Origin: Nymphaea colorata
Lineage: Eukaryota > Streptophyta > Magnoliopsida > Nymphaeales > Nymphaeaceae
Assembly (NCBI RefSeq): GCF_008831285.2
Contig: NC_045144.1
Coordinates: forward strand, 9,277,886-9,341,885
DNA: 64,000 bases
Direction: 5' to 3'
Positions 36,601-45,200 of the stretch are shown here, one piece after another. The notes beneath the pieces are model-generated. The model did not search any database. It saw nothing but the letters and a program-made list of their open reading frames with translations, and had not been told where the DNA came from. How positions within the stretch are numbered: position 1 is the first letter of the stretch; the number at the start of each line of letters is the position of its first letter. A program made the translations under genes and the position numbers.

Positions 36601-38562
36601 AGTAAATCTTCTTCCAACAAGTCATGCCTTACATCTTTCAATTGTCTCATCAGGTTTATATTCTATTTTGTACACCTGCTTGCATCCTATAACATTCTTA
36701 TTAGGTGGTTGCTACAAGATCTCCAGCGTGCCATATTCATGGAAAGCTTTTATCTCATCATTCATGGTTTCAATCTACTTTCTAGAACTTGCAACCTGGT
36801 GGAAGTGATAAGTTCATCTTCCTTGGCTAAAGCAAGCATAAACACTTGAAAATCCATGGAGAAAGTGTCATAATTTAGCCATCATTCAATTGGATTATAA
36901 GATCAAGAAAAAAGATCTAATTTCGGGTACATGGGGGGGAGTAGATGTGATAAAGAGACGCTTGTTAAGATTAGGTGGGAGTGGTAATTTTTCTTTCTCT
37001 CTACATGTATAAGTAATGTTCTTGAATTTGCCTCAAGAGTGATGAGAACTTTTGATGGAACAAGTCTTCAACATAACATATTGTTCTTGCTCCTAGAACC
37101 AACTTGTGGAGCATCCTCCATCAAGATGAGCAAACAAGTCTGCAGTTAGCGACAAGTAATACACCTCAGTGGTAGGCGTCGATACACAGATGTCATCATC
37201 AATATGCTGGGTGAAACTTAATTCATCAAGGACAACTCCACGATCTCTTGATTGATCTGGTGTGAGGATCATGACACCTGTACCCCTTATATTGCATAGC
37301 CCATAAACATACATTTAATATATTTATCCTGAAATTTATATCTGATGGACCTGTCAACATGAATGGAACAATCAGTTCCAAAAACACGTAGTTCCAAATA
37401 GTTAGATAACACTTGACAGTATATAACATGGAGACTTATCCTTGAGGATCGTCATGGGTAGTCTATTTATCATATGCATGCTACATGAAATGCCTCAGTC
37501 TGCAAAGAAACAGGGCTATGCAGGCTTTCTTTGGGTACTAATGCATGTAATCTTGCTGTGTACTTGCTGTTTCTCTGTTTATTTTGTACTTTTTGACATA
37601 TTAATTTGTTTTTTGACATATTAATTTGCTATTGGAACAAACAGGAAACTGGATCTAGGATGGATGAAGTGCTTGCAGCAAATCTTAGGCCAAAAACACC
37701 GGCATAATTTGCATGTGAGTGAACTTGATCTTAGTGCTACCATGACATTTTTACCCTATCTCTGACATCGGGGCATCTCTTGCAGGCAATTTATGTGCTT
37801 CACCCAACATTGGGATTGAAGGCTGCAGTTTTTGCCCTGCAGTTGTTTGTTGATGGAGTGGTACTTGGCTGCACTTTTGCTGCCCCTGATGGCAACAACA
37901 ATTCTCTCCTATTTATGTTTGTTAATTGAAATATGTAGATTAACGATCTATACAAATATGTTGTCAGTTCCTTGATCGGCATTGGTTGTTGGCAGAGACA
38001 AAAAGAAATGCCTTGATTGGTTAAGAAGAAAAACATGGACATATTGCAGTGTTAGGGAGGAATTTGCATAGGGCCATGCATGGTTGTGTTCATATGCTTG
38101 CATGAAACCATCCTTGCAAAATCATATTATCTGGGTGTCATGTTATTGTTTCATGTGCTTGGCAAGAGGATGAGGGGGTTTCAGTAGCAAATGCAATTTT
38201 TCATAAGCTGGAATTTTTAGGAAGCAGGCTGAAATATTTGCGTCTTTTACAGGTGTGGCGGAAAGTTATTTATGTTGATCGACTTGTTCAGCTGTTCAGC
38301 TATGTTCCATGTGAACAATTGAGCATCCCAGATTTTGTCTTCCAGTGCGTGCTTGATTGGCATGGAATAATCCTATTTTATTTAATGTCCTCACTTGGTT
38401 GCAGTTTTGTGGTTTTTCATCTCTAATTCTGGCCTATGCAGGCATGATATCGAGGTGAACGGAGGAAAAGGCTTTATTGTGGACCCAAGGACAAAATATA
38501 TATACCAGAGACCTGGGTTACTTTCATCTGCTTCGTCAACCAACAGTAGAGGCTTATCTTGA
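4249..38562 (+). CDS. GDAP2: GDAP2-like protein (macro domain + CRAL-TRIO/Sec14 family), 3' part, six exons
   Basis: Six coding exons can be joined in frame: 4249-4357, 32032-32099, 37645-37714, 37786-37860, 38253-38344 and 38442-38562, stop TGA at 38560-38562. All introns are GT-AG and all phases agree. They give about 177 residues matching the C-terminal Sec14-like lobe of plant At1g69340-type proteins. Recognisable blocks are YRGGVDSEGRPVMVVVGAHF in exon 1, EFEPLIRKPYSIVYLHSAT in exon 2, DLGWMK with ILGQKH in exon 3, AIYVLHPTLGLKA in exon 4, VIYVDRLVQLF in exon 5 and NGGKGFIVDPRTKYIYQRP in exon 6. The family carries an N-terminal macro (ADP-ribose-binding) domain, which must lie upstream of the window. 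The Sec14 fold usually binds lipid or a small hydrophobic ligand, but the plant protein's substrate is not established. The intron after the first visible exon is 27,674 bp, filled with transposons. I did not see exon lesions. The span listed includes introns. Confidence 0.9.
4358..5892. other. Intron sequence upstream of Copia-B
   Basis: This is the first part of the 27.7-kb intron, opening with the donor at 4358. It holds a purine-rich GGAAAGG tract at about 4725-4915 and then more mixed sequence. Only the patch at 5324-5790, listed separately, looks at all coding-like. Confidence 0.5.
5324..5790. other. Serine/acid-rich coding-like patch of unknown origin
   Basis: The composition here is richer in G+C and codon-like compared with the flanks. 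The plus strand is open for about 100 codons (5324-5626), rich in Ser, Glu and Pro. The minus strand, read from about 5770 down to 5570, gives a Ser/Asp-rich stretch with blocks such as SSVSASLSSVDSSAHSAYDF and SDQSDETNSASDRHSDS, and needs one frameshift to join its upstream part. I recognise no family. It may be a decayed exon or retroposed fragment, possibly on the minus strand. It may also be chance. Confidence 0.25.
5893..6176 (+). repeat. 5' LTR of Copia-B
   Basis: The 284-bp LTR begins TGTTGAAATAG and ends TGTTTCTACA. It has a hairpin at 5917-5940 (ACCGGGTCCA / TGGACCCGGT) and a TATA box, TATATAA at 6002-6008, which is the likely promoter of the genomic transcript. Confidence 0.93.
6177..6188 (+). 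promoter_or_regulatory. Primer binding site of Copia-B (initiator methionine tRNA type)
   Basis: TGGTATCAGAGC directly follows the 5' LTR. It is the usual plant Copia site complementary to the 3' end of initiator tRNA-Met, where minus-strand DNA synthesis starts. Confidence 0.92.
6471..10772 (+). pseudogene. Copia-B gag-pol polyprotein with one premature stop
   Basis: The start is the ATG at 6471 (MAEEIAPKSD), with the same start context as Copia-C. The frame runs 1,433 codons to TGA 10770-10772, interrupted only by TAG at 6846-6848 (codon 126), where Copia-C has CAG (Gln). The order is: a UBN2-type gag; a CX2CX4HX4C zinc knuckle from residue 253; an aspartic protease with DSG at 356-358; a GAG-pre-integrase HHCC region; an integrase core with the DDE residues in HSDVWG, RTDNARE and GVAERKN; a reverse transcriptase with YVDD at 1110-1113; and RNase H. 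All key catalytic residues appear kept. The stop would leave only a 125-residue gag fragment, so the copy is non-autonomous unless the stop is read through. The lesion looks recent because the rest of the frame is clean. Confidence 0.93.
10767..11015 (+). repeat. 3' LTR of Copia-B, truncated
   Basis: The first 249 bp are the same as the 5' LTR by direct reading, up to CGTGTGTTC. After that the sequence changes to unrelated ACCTCCTTTCC, so the last 35 bp, including the TGTTTCTACA end, are missing. Confidence 0.9.
11016..12099. other. Intron sequence between Copia-B and Copia-E
   Basis: AT-rich sequence with no recognisable gene or element. The only long frames are random and lack motifs. Confidence 0.5.
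12103..14624 (-). pseudogene. Copia-E distal gag to partial reverse transcriptase
   Basis: Read from 14624 down, the frame resumes gag at LKAKLFQHEASR. It continues with a CX2CX4HX4C zinc knuckle (CFYCNKKGHVKSEC, about 14355-14400), the protease DSG (WYVDSGAAAHVTGD, about 14155-14190), the GAG-pre-integrase block (WHGRLAHCSQSF) and the integrase start (SDVWGPAPIPSS). A frameshift near 13500-13515 moves the rest of the integrase (FIDSYSRHTW, FQCDGGGEF, QQNGIAERKHRH) into the frame that ends at 12593. An internal stop and further shifts lie between 12593 and 12411, before an RT start (VVGSKWVYKLKYKPDGS to EEVYMEQPPGY) that ends abruptly. It cannot code for a working polyprotein. Confidence 0.88.
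14625..14879 (-). repeat. 3' LTR of Copia-D
   Basis: The LTR runs, in the minus direction, from TGTTGAAGTATG at 14879 to TGTTTCTACA at 14625. It is preceded by the purine tract GAGGGGGAG (complement of CTCCCCCTC, 14880-14888). Confidence 0.93.
14874..18248 (-). CDS. Copia-D pol polyprotein (protease, integrase, RT, RNase H), intact, no gag
   Basis: The ATG at 18248 (MAASSSIDVMADCRMGEW) is chosen because the sequence just before it (PPVGLSVI) resembles the sequence just before the gag start of Copia-C. The frame gives about 1,124 residues without a stop, ending at TAG-like overlap with the 3' LTR start. Order: protease (WIIDSGATHHMTGDP, near residue 20), GAG-pre-integrase (RWHECLGHLPFGLL), integrase (HSDVWGPAGIP, RSDNAREY, GVAERKN), RT (LDVKNAFLNGDLEEEVYM, YVDDMIVTG), RNase H (GYSDADWAG, SSAEAEYRAVA). 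A 36-bp in-frame duplication at 16744-16815 repeats GPSSEVHEQEKN in the integrase tail. The roughly 340-residue gag seen in Copia-B and Copia-C is missing, so packaging would need gag from another copy. Confidence 0.93.
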   Translation of the reverse strand: MAASSSIDVMADCRMGEWIIDSGATHHMTGDPKVFHGYKISSGKDRVSLADGSSISVAGKGSLPLLNKFLVHNALHVPHIPLNLLSVSKITKELNCELIFSADRCVMQDLVTGKRIGIGLASDGLYRLPMRAAQALMTADSQATKNREDSLQLLLRWHECLGHLPFGLLRQLFPDICSRLDMTMVSCDVCHLAKHVRASYPLSSHRSNEVFAMIHSDVWGPAGIPSCHGFQYFITFIDDYSRNTIVYLLKDRSEVPTIIETFIAYVETQYGAFVKTFRSDNAREYMCQSVDSFFQKKGIVHETSCSYTPPQNGVAERKNRQLLNMTRALLFQRHVPKKYWGDAVLTSAYLINRLPSRVLNGKTPHSLLPRTREPFSLPLRVFGCVCFIHNHSPHIKKLDPRSIKGIFLGYSPTQKGYKCRDPSTGRAYVTKDVTFLEHVSYFGENPLQGEYYMSWEEYSPSQEIQFTDFLDYRRDSVGPSSEVHEQEKNGPSSEVHEQEKNGECSTEAEEKCNRLFGQVYSRRRVCTDEMTGGENSTPNPISPSLDDPSRAQKQPVEEEIQTVAASEELPIALRKGVRSCTQHPIGNFVSYSRLSKDYKCFVSSLSLTMIPKNVAEAQRDPKWTYAMQEEMEALRRNMTWEVVKIPEAAHLVGSKWVYTIKYKPDGSVERYKARLVAKGFSQKYGIDYLETFAPVAKMKTVRVIISLAVMKEWKMYQLDVKNAFLNGDLEEEVYMCMPPGYEEPGKCCKLRKALYGLKQSPRAWFERLRLVMRQCGYHQGNGDHTLFVKRNKQKVTILLVYVDDMIVTGDDEDEIMKLKKLLAIEFDLKDLGKLKYFLGIEIARSGTSLVLNQRKYTLDLLKETGKLGCRPASTPLDAGHKLSLRDGEPLCEEAKRRYQCLVGKLIYLTLTRPDITFAVNVMSQFMHAPTDAHLNAVDRILCYLKRNPGKGLLYVKQDTLGIEGYSDADWAGCIDTRRSTSGYCIYLGGNLIVWRSKRQDVCSRSSAEAEYRAVAMGVFELLWLKVLLTDIGIKVEEPMKMYCDNKSAINLANNPVLHDRTKHVEIDRHFIRERIDAKELVLPYMRSEDQTADVLTKALSSTSFERNVSKLGMFDMYAQLEGEC
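18249..19246 (-). other. Copia-D leader replacing gag, with GC-rich triplet repeats
   Basis: This stretch would hold gag in the related elements but shows no gag homology in any frame. At about 18960-19180 it is made of GGC, GCA and GGT triplets, including several GGTGGCTGCTGCAGC-like units. These can be read as Ala-rich or other simple peptides in most frames, so I treat them as non-coding repeats. The end next to the LTR is the primer site complement. Confidence 0.7.
19247..19501 (-). repeat. 5' LTR of Copia-D
   Basis: The 255-bp copy differs from the other LTR at one base by my reading. In the minus direction a TATTTAAG motif about 19418-19425 is a plausible TATA-like element. Confidence 0.93.
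19507..20157 (-). pseudogene. Copia-E proximal gag (capsid-like), cut by Copia-D
   Basis: The ATG at 20157 opens a frame with a UBN2/retrotran_gag fold: LNHSNYLTWKRQIVPFIKSH near residue 20, LTALELWSTLATTYSQVS in the middle and VQQALSGLGTEFDIF towards the end. It stays open to the Copia-D target site, where the last host residues are LPSFEDL. On the far side of D (14624) the frame resumes with LKAKLFQ, so the insertion was into an open gag. The extra residues before the apparent stop come from the D LTR. Confidence 0.9.
20158..20459 (-). repeat. Copia-E leader with tandem minisatellite and primer site
   Basis: Between the LTR and gag lie short repeats built on TTAGGGCA and GGCAGAA words. A unit of about 38 bp (CACGGCAGAAAATAAGATTT and on) is present twice in near-perfect tandem at about 20341-20415. 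The end next to the LTR reads GGCTCTGATACCA (about 20447-20459), the complement of the tRNA-Met primer site. Confidence 0.75.
20460..20755 (-). repeat. 5' LTR of Copia-E
   Basis: The 296-bp block has plus-strand ends TGTGAGAATCTTC and CAGACTTCACA, so TG...CA in the minus direction. It contains the hairpin GGGTCT-TAAC-AGACCC at about 20707-20722. The partner LTR is missing. Confidence 0.8.
21529..24978 (+). mobile_element. hAT-G, hAT DNA transposon with decayed transposase
   Basis: The ends form a terminal inverted repeat: CAATGTTGTA at 21529 and its complement TACAACATTG at 24969-24978. The flanks are an 8-bp duplication with one mismatch, GCTCAAAG (21521-21528) and GCTCGAAG (24979-24986), which is the size expected of hAT insertion. 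The left subterminal region has four perfect copies of the palindrome CGTATCGTACGATACG (21539-21554, 21559-21574, 21661-21676, 21690-21705). The right has ACGATACG-type words (about 24896-24963). Length is 3,450 bp. Confidence 0.92.
22070..24592 (+). pseudogene. hAT-G transposase, three exons, two nonsense codons
   Basis: Exons are 22070-23921, 24012-24216 and 24313-24592, with consistent GT-AG phases. A likely 5'-UTR intron (21948-22067) ends just before the ATG. The N-terminal BED-type zinc finger has CGFC and HH pairs (residues about 23-45). An acidic run (EDEEEEEEAYECDDEDD) follows. A DUF659 block has SDGWTDTRSRTLVNFLVY. The FITDNAANYRATG block carries a probable catalytic Asp. The hATC dimerisation region is in exon 2 (SGCERNWSVFQHIHSKKRN), and exon 3 is an acidic tail. 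TAG at 23075-23077 stands where Gln is expected, and TGA at 23879-23881 near the exon 1 end interrupts an otherwise continuous frame. The copy cannot make full transposase. Confidence 0.9.
26946..30376 (+). mobile_element. hAT-H, hAT DNA transposon with decayed transposase
   Basis: The element begins CTACGTCACACGGATACGG and ends with the near-complement CCGTATCCGTGTGACATAG. A perfect 8-bp duplication, TATCCTTG, flanks it (26938-26945 and 30377-30384). The left subterminal region holds a long palindrome, GGATCGGGTCT / AGACCCGATCC, at about 27038-27064. The right has repeated CCCGTA and CCGTATCC words. Length is 3,431 bp. It sits in the 3' LTR of Copia-F. Confidence 0.94.
27868..30135 (+). pseudogene. 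hAT-H transposase, two coding exons, one frameshift
   Basis: The ATG at 27868 follows a probable 5'-UTR intron (27263-27866). Coding exons are 27868-29874 and 29961-30135. The BED-type finger (FRCNFCEGQFNGSYTRVKAHLL, split here as FRCNFC and VKAHLL) is at residues about 50-72. A basic patch KKRKVV may be a nuclear signal. The frame shifts between about 28500 and 28530, just before WDQHGVSIVSDGWTD, the DUF659 start. The rest is clean: LITDNAPVCRAAG, the SCAVHSLNL block, and a hATC region (SCCERNWSTYSQIHTIKRNN). The short second exon is acidic. Only one lesion is seen, so inactivation may be recent. Confidence 0.9.
30560..30605. repeat. (TC)n microsatellite
   Basis: About 23 TC units lie in the 3' part of the Copia-F LTR, just after the TATA box and GAGGCCGTGC stretch. 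Confidence 0.9.
30658..32031. other. Non-coding intron segment with a tandem duplication
   Basis: The segment starts with a short inverted repeat (AGGGACCGCAGTCCCT at 30661-30676) and an A-rich run. A TATATA tract follows around 30920-30942, then the duplication listed separately. It ends at the acceptor before the exon at 32032. Confidence 0.5.
31098..31494. repeat. Perfect-looking tandem duplication, unit 197 bp
   Basis: Two copies of a 197-bp unit start at about 31101 and 31298 (ATGCTTTTCACTTCACCGTT). I find no difference between them. Each unit opens short frames on both strands, but none has a known motif. The second copy ends at about 31494. Confidence 0.9.
32668..33020 (+). pseudogene. 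Copia fragment (GAG-pre-integrase and integrase start)
   Basis: Reading GHCSQGFIEKVIVDSLI, ICELCKSIVLSFHVISKKAS and ICSDVWRPAHVPSLSGS, then a stop and IYTYSPYTWMYFLKHKLEVF, this matches the Copia-E type pre-integrase and integrase. It is truncated on both sides, with a stop at about 32897. No LTRs are seen. Confidence 0.8.
33133..35502 (+). repeat. Putative long LTR or LTR-like repeat
   Basis: The block starts TGTTAAGACACTAC and ends CTCTGTAACA, followed by GTATCAGAAG, which resembles a tRNA-Met primer site. A purine-rich GAGGAGAGG run occupies about 33636-33760 and a (TTTA)n run about 35244-35268. No coding motif is visible. If real, this would be a solo or orphan LTR of about 2.4 kb, the size of some Gypsy LTRs. 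The boundaries are inferred from the ends only. Confidence 0.35.
36160..37480 (-). pseudogene. Degraded minus-strand Copia pol fragment
   Basis: Read right to left, YKGYRCHDPHTRSIKRS (about 37230-37290) is the integrase C-terminal block. Further left come SQLDVKNTFLHEVMKEEVYM, AIYELKQASQSMFNNF and LLIYTENILI, an RT in which the YVDD is YTEN. Stops and frameshifts break it throughout. It belongs to the Copia-E type and lies in the fifth visible part of the GDAP2-like gene, in the intron 32100-37644. Confidence 0.78.
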
Positions 38563-39232
38563 TGGTGCTGGTTGCAGTTGAAGATCCAGTTTGTAACTTT
38601 TCTACTTTTCTTTCTGATGGCTGGCGAATTAGTGAATGTCAGTGTGCCGTTGGTTCTTGATGCATTGTATTTATAGATGTACAGTTTAGCCATGTCCATT
38701 GTGATCAAAGAATAAGCAAGTCATTTGTCGTTTGTTACGATTTAACAAAGTGAAAAATCTTTCACTATGGTGGTACATGCTTTACATATTTAGAATTGGT
38801 ATGAAAAGTGTCTTCTGCCGTAGGCTGGTCCGCCTTTGAATGTACAAGACCACGCGAGAGAGAGAGCGGAGGGACGAACTGACTCGAGAACTTTCTCAGC
38901 CGATCATATGCTCAACCACAAGCTTAGGTGCTTAGAGCATTTCATAATGTGAGATTTAGTGTTAATTGGATTATGTTGCACTACTAGATAGCAGTCTGAG
39001 AGGAGTTTGAAAAATATGCAAATCAGAAACCGCCATTACCTAGAAAGATGTCATCCTTTCTGATTTCCACGATATCAAAGAGAACAAAATCATTACCACG
39101 AGAAAACTTATCCACACACACGAGGTACAAAATTAAAATTGCGACTGAAAGGTAAAGATCTATTTTCGTGATATTTTTCATCTAATAAGGTCTTCTCTCC
39201 ATTTTCCTGTGGGTTCAAACGTTTCTAAAAAT
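38563..39232. other. Convergent intergenic region between GDAP2-like and PSMD10
   Basis: About 670 bp separate the two stop codons, so both 3' UTRs must lie here. I see AAAGAATAAGC at about 38707-38717 as a weak poly(A)-like signal for the plus gene. A purine-rich GCGAGAGAGAGAGCGGAGG tract occurs at about 38853-38871. No other feature. Confidence 0.5.
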
Positions 39233-42200
39233 TCACCCCTCAAGCATGGCCTTTGCAGCATCGATCAATGAAAGTCTGAAATCCTCAGAAGCTCTCCCAA
39301 GCACAGTATAACCTTCCTTGTCTTCTACATCAACATCTGCTCCATGCCGTATTAGAAGTAAGGCCACCTGTCATGCAATGAGGCAAACTAAAGAATTACA
39401 TTCAAACTTGGAGTTTTCAATTAAATTCATGATGTTGTCTTTTATAAACTGTTTGAATGAAAGGAAATTTATTGAAATAGACCACTGTTAGACGGGAAAC
39501 CCCACATCAAGTAATTCATTGATCCAACACATCTTTTCTGTTGTCTACTCTTCGGAAATTAAATATTTTTTGTGGCCAAAACAAAGGACATAAGAACTAC
39601 ACTGATGATTTTTTTAATATTAAACATCAGCAACATTATGAAATATGTCAGTGATGTTTCTCAGACGAGCCTACTTTTCTTGGAAAATGGATGACACCTG
39701 CTGCAACAAGCGATGATTTAGGCTCAATTAGACATTCAACTGTGAAAAAATTACTCAAAGATTTATACTAATCTTTTAGGCCATTAAAGGACAAATGCTT
39801 GGTCAAGCACATCTTTTGTCCATACGCAAAGATATACTCTTCTGTTACTAATAACAACAAAGAAAAACTTTGTTGAAGATCCAAAATAGAAGGTTTTTTT
39901 TTTTAAAAAAAGATTATCTTTCATAAACCTAATAGTCTTGGAACTTTATCCACAGTTACTGCTTTTTATCATCTCAATGTCAATCTTATATCGTACATAT
40001 CCTTATACTTGTTGTTACATGTTTATGAACTTGAAAAAAAAAAAGATTTACCTTTATCAAAATTTATTTTTTCTAGGTTATTTTCAAAGATAACCTCTAT
40101 TCTTCCTCTTCATCTAAATTTAAAGACTGACAATTCTTGACAAAAACAAAATGAGAAGGCTAAACCTCTATTCCTCCCCTTCATCTAAATTTAAACACTG
40201 ACAATTCTTGACAAAAACAAGACTATGTCAAAAGGGTGCGGGGTGCCGGTGCTGGTGCCGGTGTGGGATGCAGCAAGTTCCAAAAAAAATTGAGTACAGG
40301 TGAGGCGAGAGCATATAAATATATGTGTGTGTGAGTGACATACATATATATGTTATTTATTATATAAGTAATTTTACTTGTCTATATTTTTAAATGTTTT
40401 TTTATCAAGGTTACCTTAATCTCATACAAAATTCAAAGCTTTATTAAATAAAATAAGGGGGGAGAGAGAGAAGAGAGAAAAAAGAAGAGGGCAAGATAGG
40501 AGAAGGAAAAAAATGAAAAAAAAAACAAAAGAAAAGAACATGTGCGGGCAACAGCACCCAATTCGGTTTGACCAAGTCATGTGTCGTGTTGGGCCGCATC
40601 CCGTGTGACTTAGAAACAAAATGAGAAACTAAAACAACTTCCTAAAGGTTGAGTTATAAAGTAAAATATATCTTTTCACCATAAAAGCATACAAGAAACC
40701 ACTAAAGATAAGAAGAAATACAACATAAATTAGATTTCAAGAACATCAGTTCATGATCTTCTCAAAACATGTGTGACATATATTATCAGAATAGAAATTC
40801 TGAATAGAACTTCCTTTCATACTTGGTAAGTCAAATGAGTATACATTCTAACTTAAAGAAAAAGAGATATTGAAAAGAGACCTGTGTCTTTTGAAACCTC
40901 AAAGAACCTATAGTAAAAACTAAAAAGACTTTGACTTTTTTCTCCACACTAGTTTGCAGCAAATCATTCCCTTTCTTTTGAGGTACAGGTCCACATCAGG
41001 AATTTAAGAAAAGGTAGCACCTAACCTGGGTATTCAGGCAAACAGGTAGCTGTAATCTGCAAAGTTGCTCTATCATAGAGAAACGGATAGGTGCCAAGGA
41101 ACAATCTCGTCCTTCGATTTTTATTCACATTGATGGTTGGGAGAAAAAGGAGTTTCAGCGTTTTGGTCATCTAGTATTAATTCACAACTTTCTTTTCTTC
41201 TCTTTCTCTCAACCATCAATGTGGAAAAAATCAAAGGCTAAGATCGTTCTTTAGCACACCATTTCCCTCCCTCACGAGTAAAAGATCTAAGGTCATCCTA
41301 TGAAATGTAAAGTCTAGTAATCCAACTAAACAGCATGGAAAGCTGTGACTCATTTATCAAGTACTCTGTCCTGGAGAAGGAAACATTTATGATTTATCAA
41401 ATAAGAAATTAGCACAGAAAGCTTTTAGCACATCAAGACTTGCATGCTCTGTACACTTGTTTGATTTCATTTTATTGAACATGTGTACCTGTTTGTTCTC
41501 ACATATTACAGCATGCATAAGAGGCGTCTGCCCACTTCTGTCAAGAGCATCGACTTCTGCTCCCTCTTCAATCAGAAACTCACATAATTCAATGTTACCT
41601 GTGCTGGCTGCTCGATGAAGTGGTGTGCAACCAACCTAAAAAGGTACGCAGAGGAACATGTTTATGGAACTAAGAACCATAACGTTAAAACTAGATAATG
41701 ACAAAAAGAACGCATAGAAAGCTCCGAGTTGGAAAACATTAAAACCTTATCTTTTTTATTAATCTTTGCCCCATGAGATATAAGAACTTCAGCCATCTTC
41801 AGCCAACCTTTACTGGCTGCATAATGAAGTGCTGTGCGGCCACCATTGTTTGTTAAGTTGATGTCACCCCCTGTTCATGGCTAGGCCTAATAAGTTATTG
41901 TATTCAAACCTTCTAATAACACCTGAAGTAATTACACTAGGAACAACCATGCAATTGAAGCCTAGACTTGCAGCGTGCACATAAAATTCATCTAACAACC
42001 AAAAGGAAAGGTGCCATGTTTCTATCCAAATTAGAAGGACAAACTAGCTAATGGCGGGAGCTCTATATTAGATTGTGGATTGTATGCAAACCAAGTCTGG
42101 GATAGCCATCTAAAATCATGATGAGCTGAACTCACAACCCAAGTTAGTAGTAGTTGGAGGTTCCAGAGCTGAACCTTGATATATATTCCTTTTACACTAA

Positions 42201-45200
42201 AAATTTTGTTCATGATAACAATCAACCTGTTGATAATGGTATTTGAAAACTGGCCAAACTCAGATCAATCATCTAGCTCATCTGACTTGGTGACCTGCCT
42301 GGTAAACAAAATGAACAACCAGGAAGTCAACAAGACTCGGTCAAGTCATGAAATGACTTAGTTGAGGGATCTGAGCTTTACCTACCTATACATCAAGTTA
42401 CATGAGTTTTAGCATGATTCAACTCGGTCACTCCTGTATGTGACATGTCCATAAAAAACACACACACATTAAATGAACTAAATAAATTGCATATATTACT
42501 ATGATGTGCCCATGAATTTTATTAACATTTTCATTATACTATTTAAAAAATGGGCATAGACAAATATGTTATGCCACAACTACTGTCAAATATATTATTA
42601 AACGTTTTATATGAACACATATATAAATGCGTCTTACATACGAAAAAACATGAAGTTTGATCTCGCTAAGTCACTGGGGTACCAATCAATCCACTGCTAG
42701 TTGGGTCCTGAATTTAGGGGCCTTAAACTGTGGTTGAGATGTTCCCCACTTTGTGAGCACCGACAGTTTGATGATCATAAATACGTAAACCCTGAGCAGT
42801 TGCTGAACAAATACCACTTGCTGCGCCCCTAAGTCACACGAATACGCCTATTTGGCCCATGTATCCGTGTCAATACGGGGATACGGGTGTGGATACGGCA
42901 CGGATACGTTTTGGATCGGGTCTGGATTAGACCCGATCCGAACCAAAAAAAAAAAAAAACAGATTTTAAGTTAAGTTGAGCTCTTCTCCCTTTCTCTTTG
43001 GGGTTTTTTTTGTTTTTCTGATAAATTAATAGAATGATGATATTGATAAACAATGTTTTTTGATAAACAATGTTTTGTTTGTGACTTTTATAGTGAACTA
43101 TTAATTTAATGTTTTTTTTTTCAATTTATAATTTTTGATAATATTATATTTGCCGTATCCGCGTATCCGAGAATTGTGAAAATTGCCGTGTCCGTATCCG
43201 TATCCCCATATCCGCACCCGTATCGCACCCGCACCCGTGTGACTTAGCATGTTAAGAACCAAGTCAGCAACACATAAAAGGATATTGGCTGCATATACAT
43301 ACTATTAAAAGCAGATCAGCATAGGAGGACAAAATTAGATTCAATGCTGAAGCATAATCAAATAAGCATGTAAGTCCTCTTTGAACGACAATGGACAAAA
43401 CCTGGTGATACAAAGCATCTGTTTACCCTCTGGACCAGGCTTTTGGGGAACCAAATTTGTCCAAAACCAGGTTTCTAAATAAACCTAGTTTTCATGGTTT
43501 GTTTTGACAACCACAAAAAGTTCTAGACTTCTAGTTGTGTTGTCACTCCTTGGGCAGTAGGAAGCCAGGGAAGAACATTTGTGACCATCTCCTGGCCACT
43601 ATTGACTGGGCAAGTGGCATTTGGTTTAAATTTTGGGGAAAAGAAAAAGCTTCATGCTAACCCCAGGTGACCATCTTTTTTCGTCAGTGAACAAAAAACA
43701 CGGGCCCAAGTTTTAAAAAGGACCTAACAATTTTTCCCACCCATAGGCAATGGGCCTCTGTTAGAATGGTTGATATATTTGTTTGGCCTCCGTTATTGCT
43801 CCCCACTAACATGGCATTGAGGTTTTGAGAGACCTGACTGCCCAAAACAAAATCTTGTTTCGCAAGGCTCCGTATATTTTTATAATATTATTTATTTATT
43901 TATTTGAAAAAAAAAACCTTCATTCGGGCCCAAAATTATGTTTCAAACCTGATTCGCATATCAGCCAAACAAGCAAAATAGAGGAAAATTGTCCTTTATA
44001 AAAATGATAACAAAGTTCCTTCTTTTAAATGCTGAAGCTCATAAGCAACTCAAACATCCAATATATAAATGATGTTGTTTTGGAGCAATACTTGAAATTG
44101 CATGCAATACACGCCCGTATAAACATATAGAATGTTAAGATGCACGTATATCAAATACATGCACATGGAGAAATGTGAAAGATAATATTTCTACATGCTA
44201 ACATGCATAAAGAAGCAATACTTATTTAAGAAACAAAAAGGAATAGCAGGCATGTGCCTAAACTAGTATCACGGTCACATGGTTCCAGGTAGCCAAGTGC
44301 TCATGCCAATACTCCGAAAGCCAACAGAATGGCTGGGACAGAACTCATAAGCAACAACCATCCAAGAACTAGTTGATGCCCACCTTGGACCTGGCTCAGC
44401 ACCACATGTATACCTCTTACTTGCCAAGTCTGATCCTGTTTCGACTTTTCTCTTGACCGAAAAGAGAGAGAGAAAAGCAAGGGCACACACAGCCCTCTGC
44501 CTAGATATCTGCACTACTTTAACTCTTTAAGCCTGTCAGCATACCCACAGCAGGTGCTAATACTGCCTTGACTCACCAAAATCAACCGTCAAAAGTGCCT
44601 TCAAATAATGCATAATAGATTTAACTAAACTCAAGTTTGGTGCTGCTAAATGAGTTATTAATTCAATTTATGAGCTTATATTTGTTCTTTACTATGCAAA
44701 GTTTACAAATTTTGCTTTGCTTTTGATATTGTAGAAACAAGCAACGCAAGAAGATAATGGAGAAGAAACACACGATATACGTGGAAAACCTCAGTAAGAG
44801 GTGAAAAACCACGGAGAAGCTCTAACCTAGGGGCAAGACCGCAACCCTAGGAGAGAGAATATTATTTTCACTTAATCAACAATTACACAATAAGTGAGAT
44901 AATATAAGAGGGAGGCCCGCCTAGGGTACCGAGCCACCCTCGGTACCCGCGCCCATGGGACCGGGTCCATATCCAGACCCGGTTCCCTATACAAGATATT
45001 CTAACACTCCCCCTCAAGCTTGGCATACATGTCAAACATGCCAAGCTTGCTCACATTTTTCTCGAATTGAGATGTACATAAGGCTTTGGTCAAAACATCG
45101 GCAATTTGATCTTCAGACTTCATGTACGGCAGGATCAACTCCTTGGAATCTATACGTTCCCGTATGAAATGGCGATCAATCTCCACATGTTTAGTTCTGT

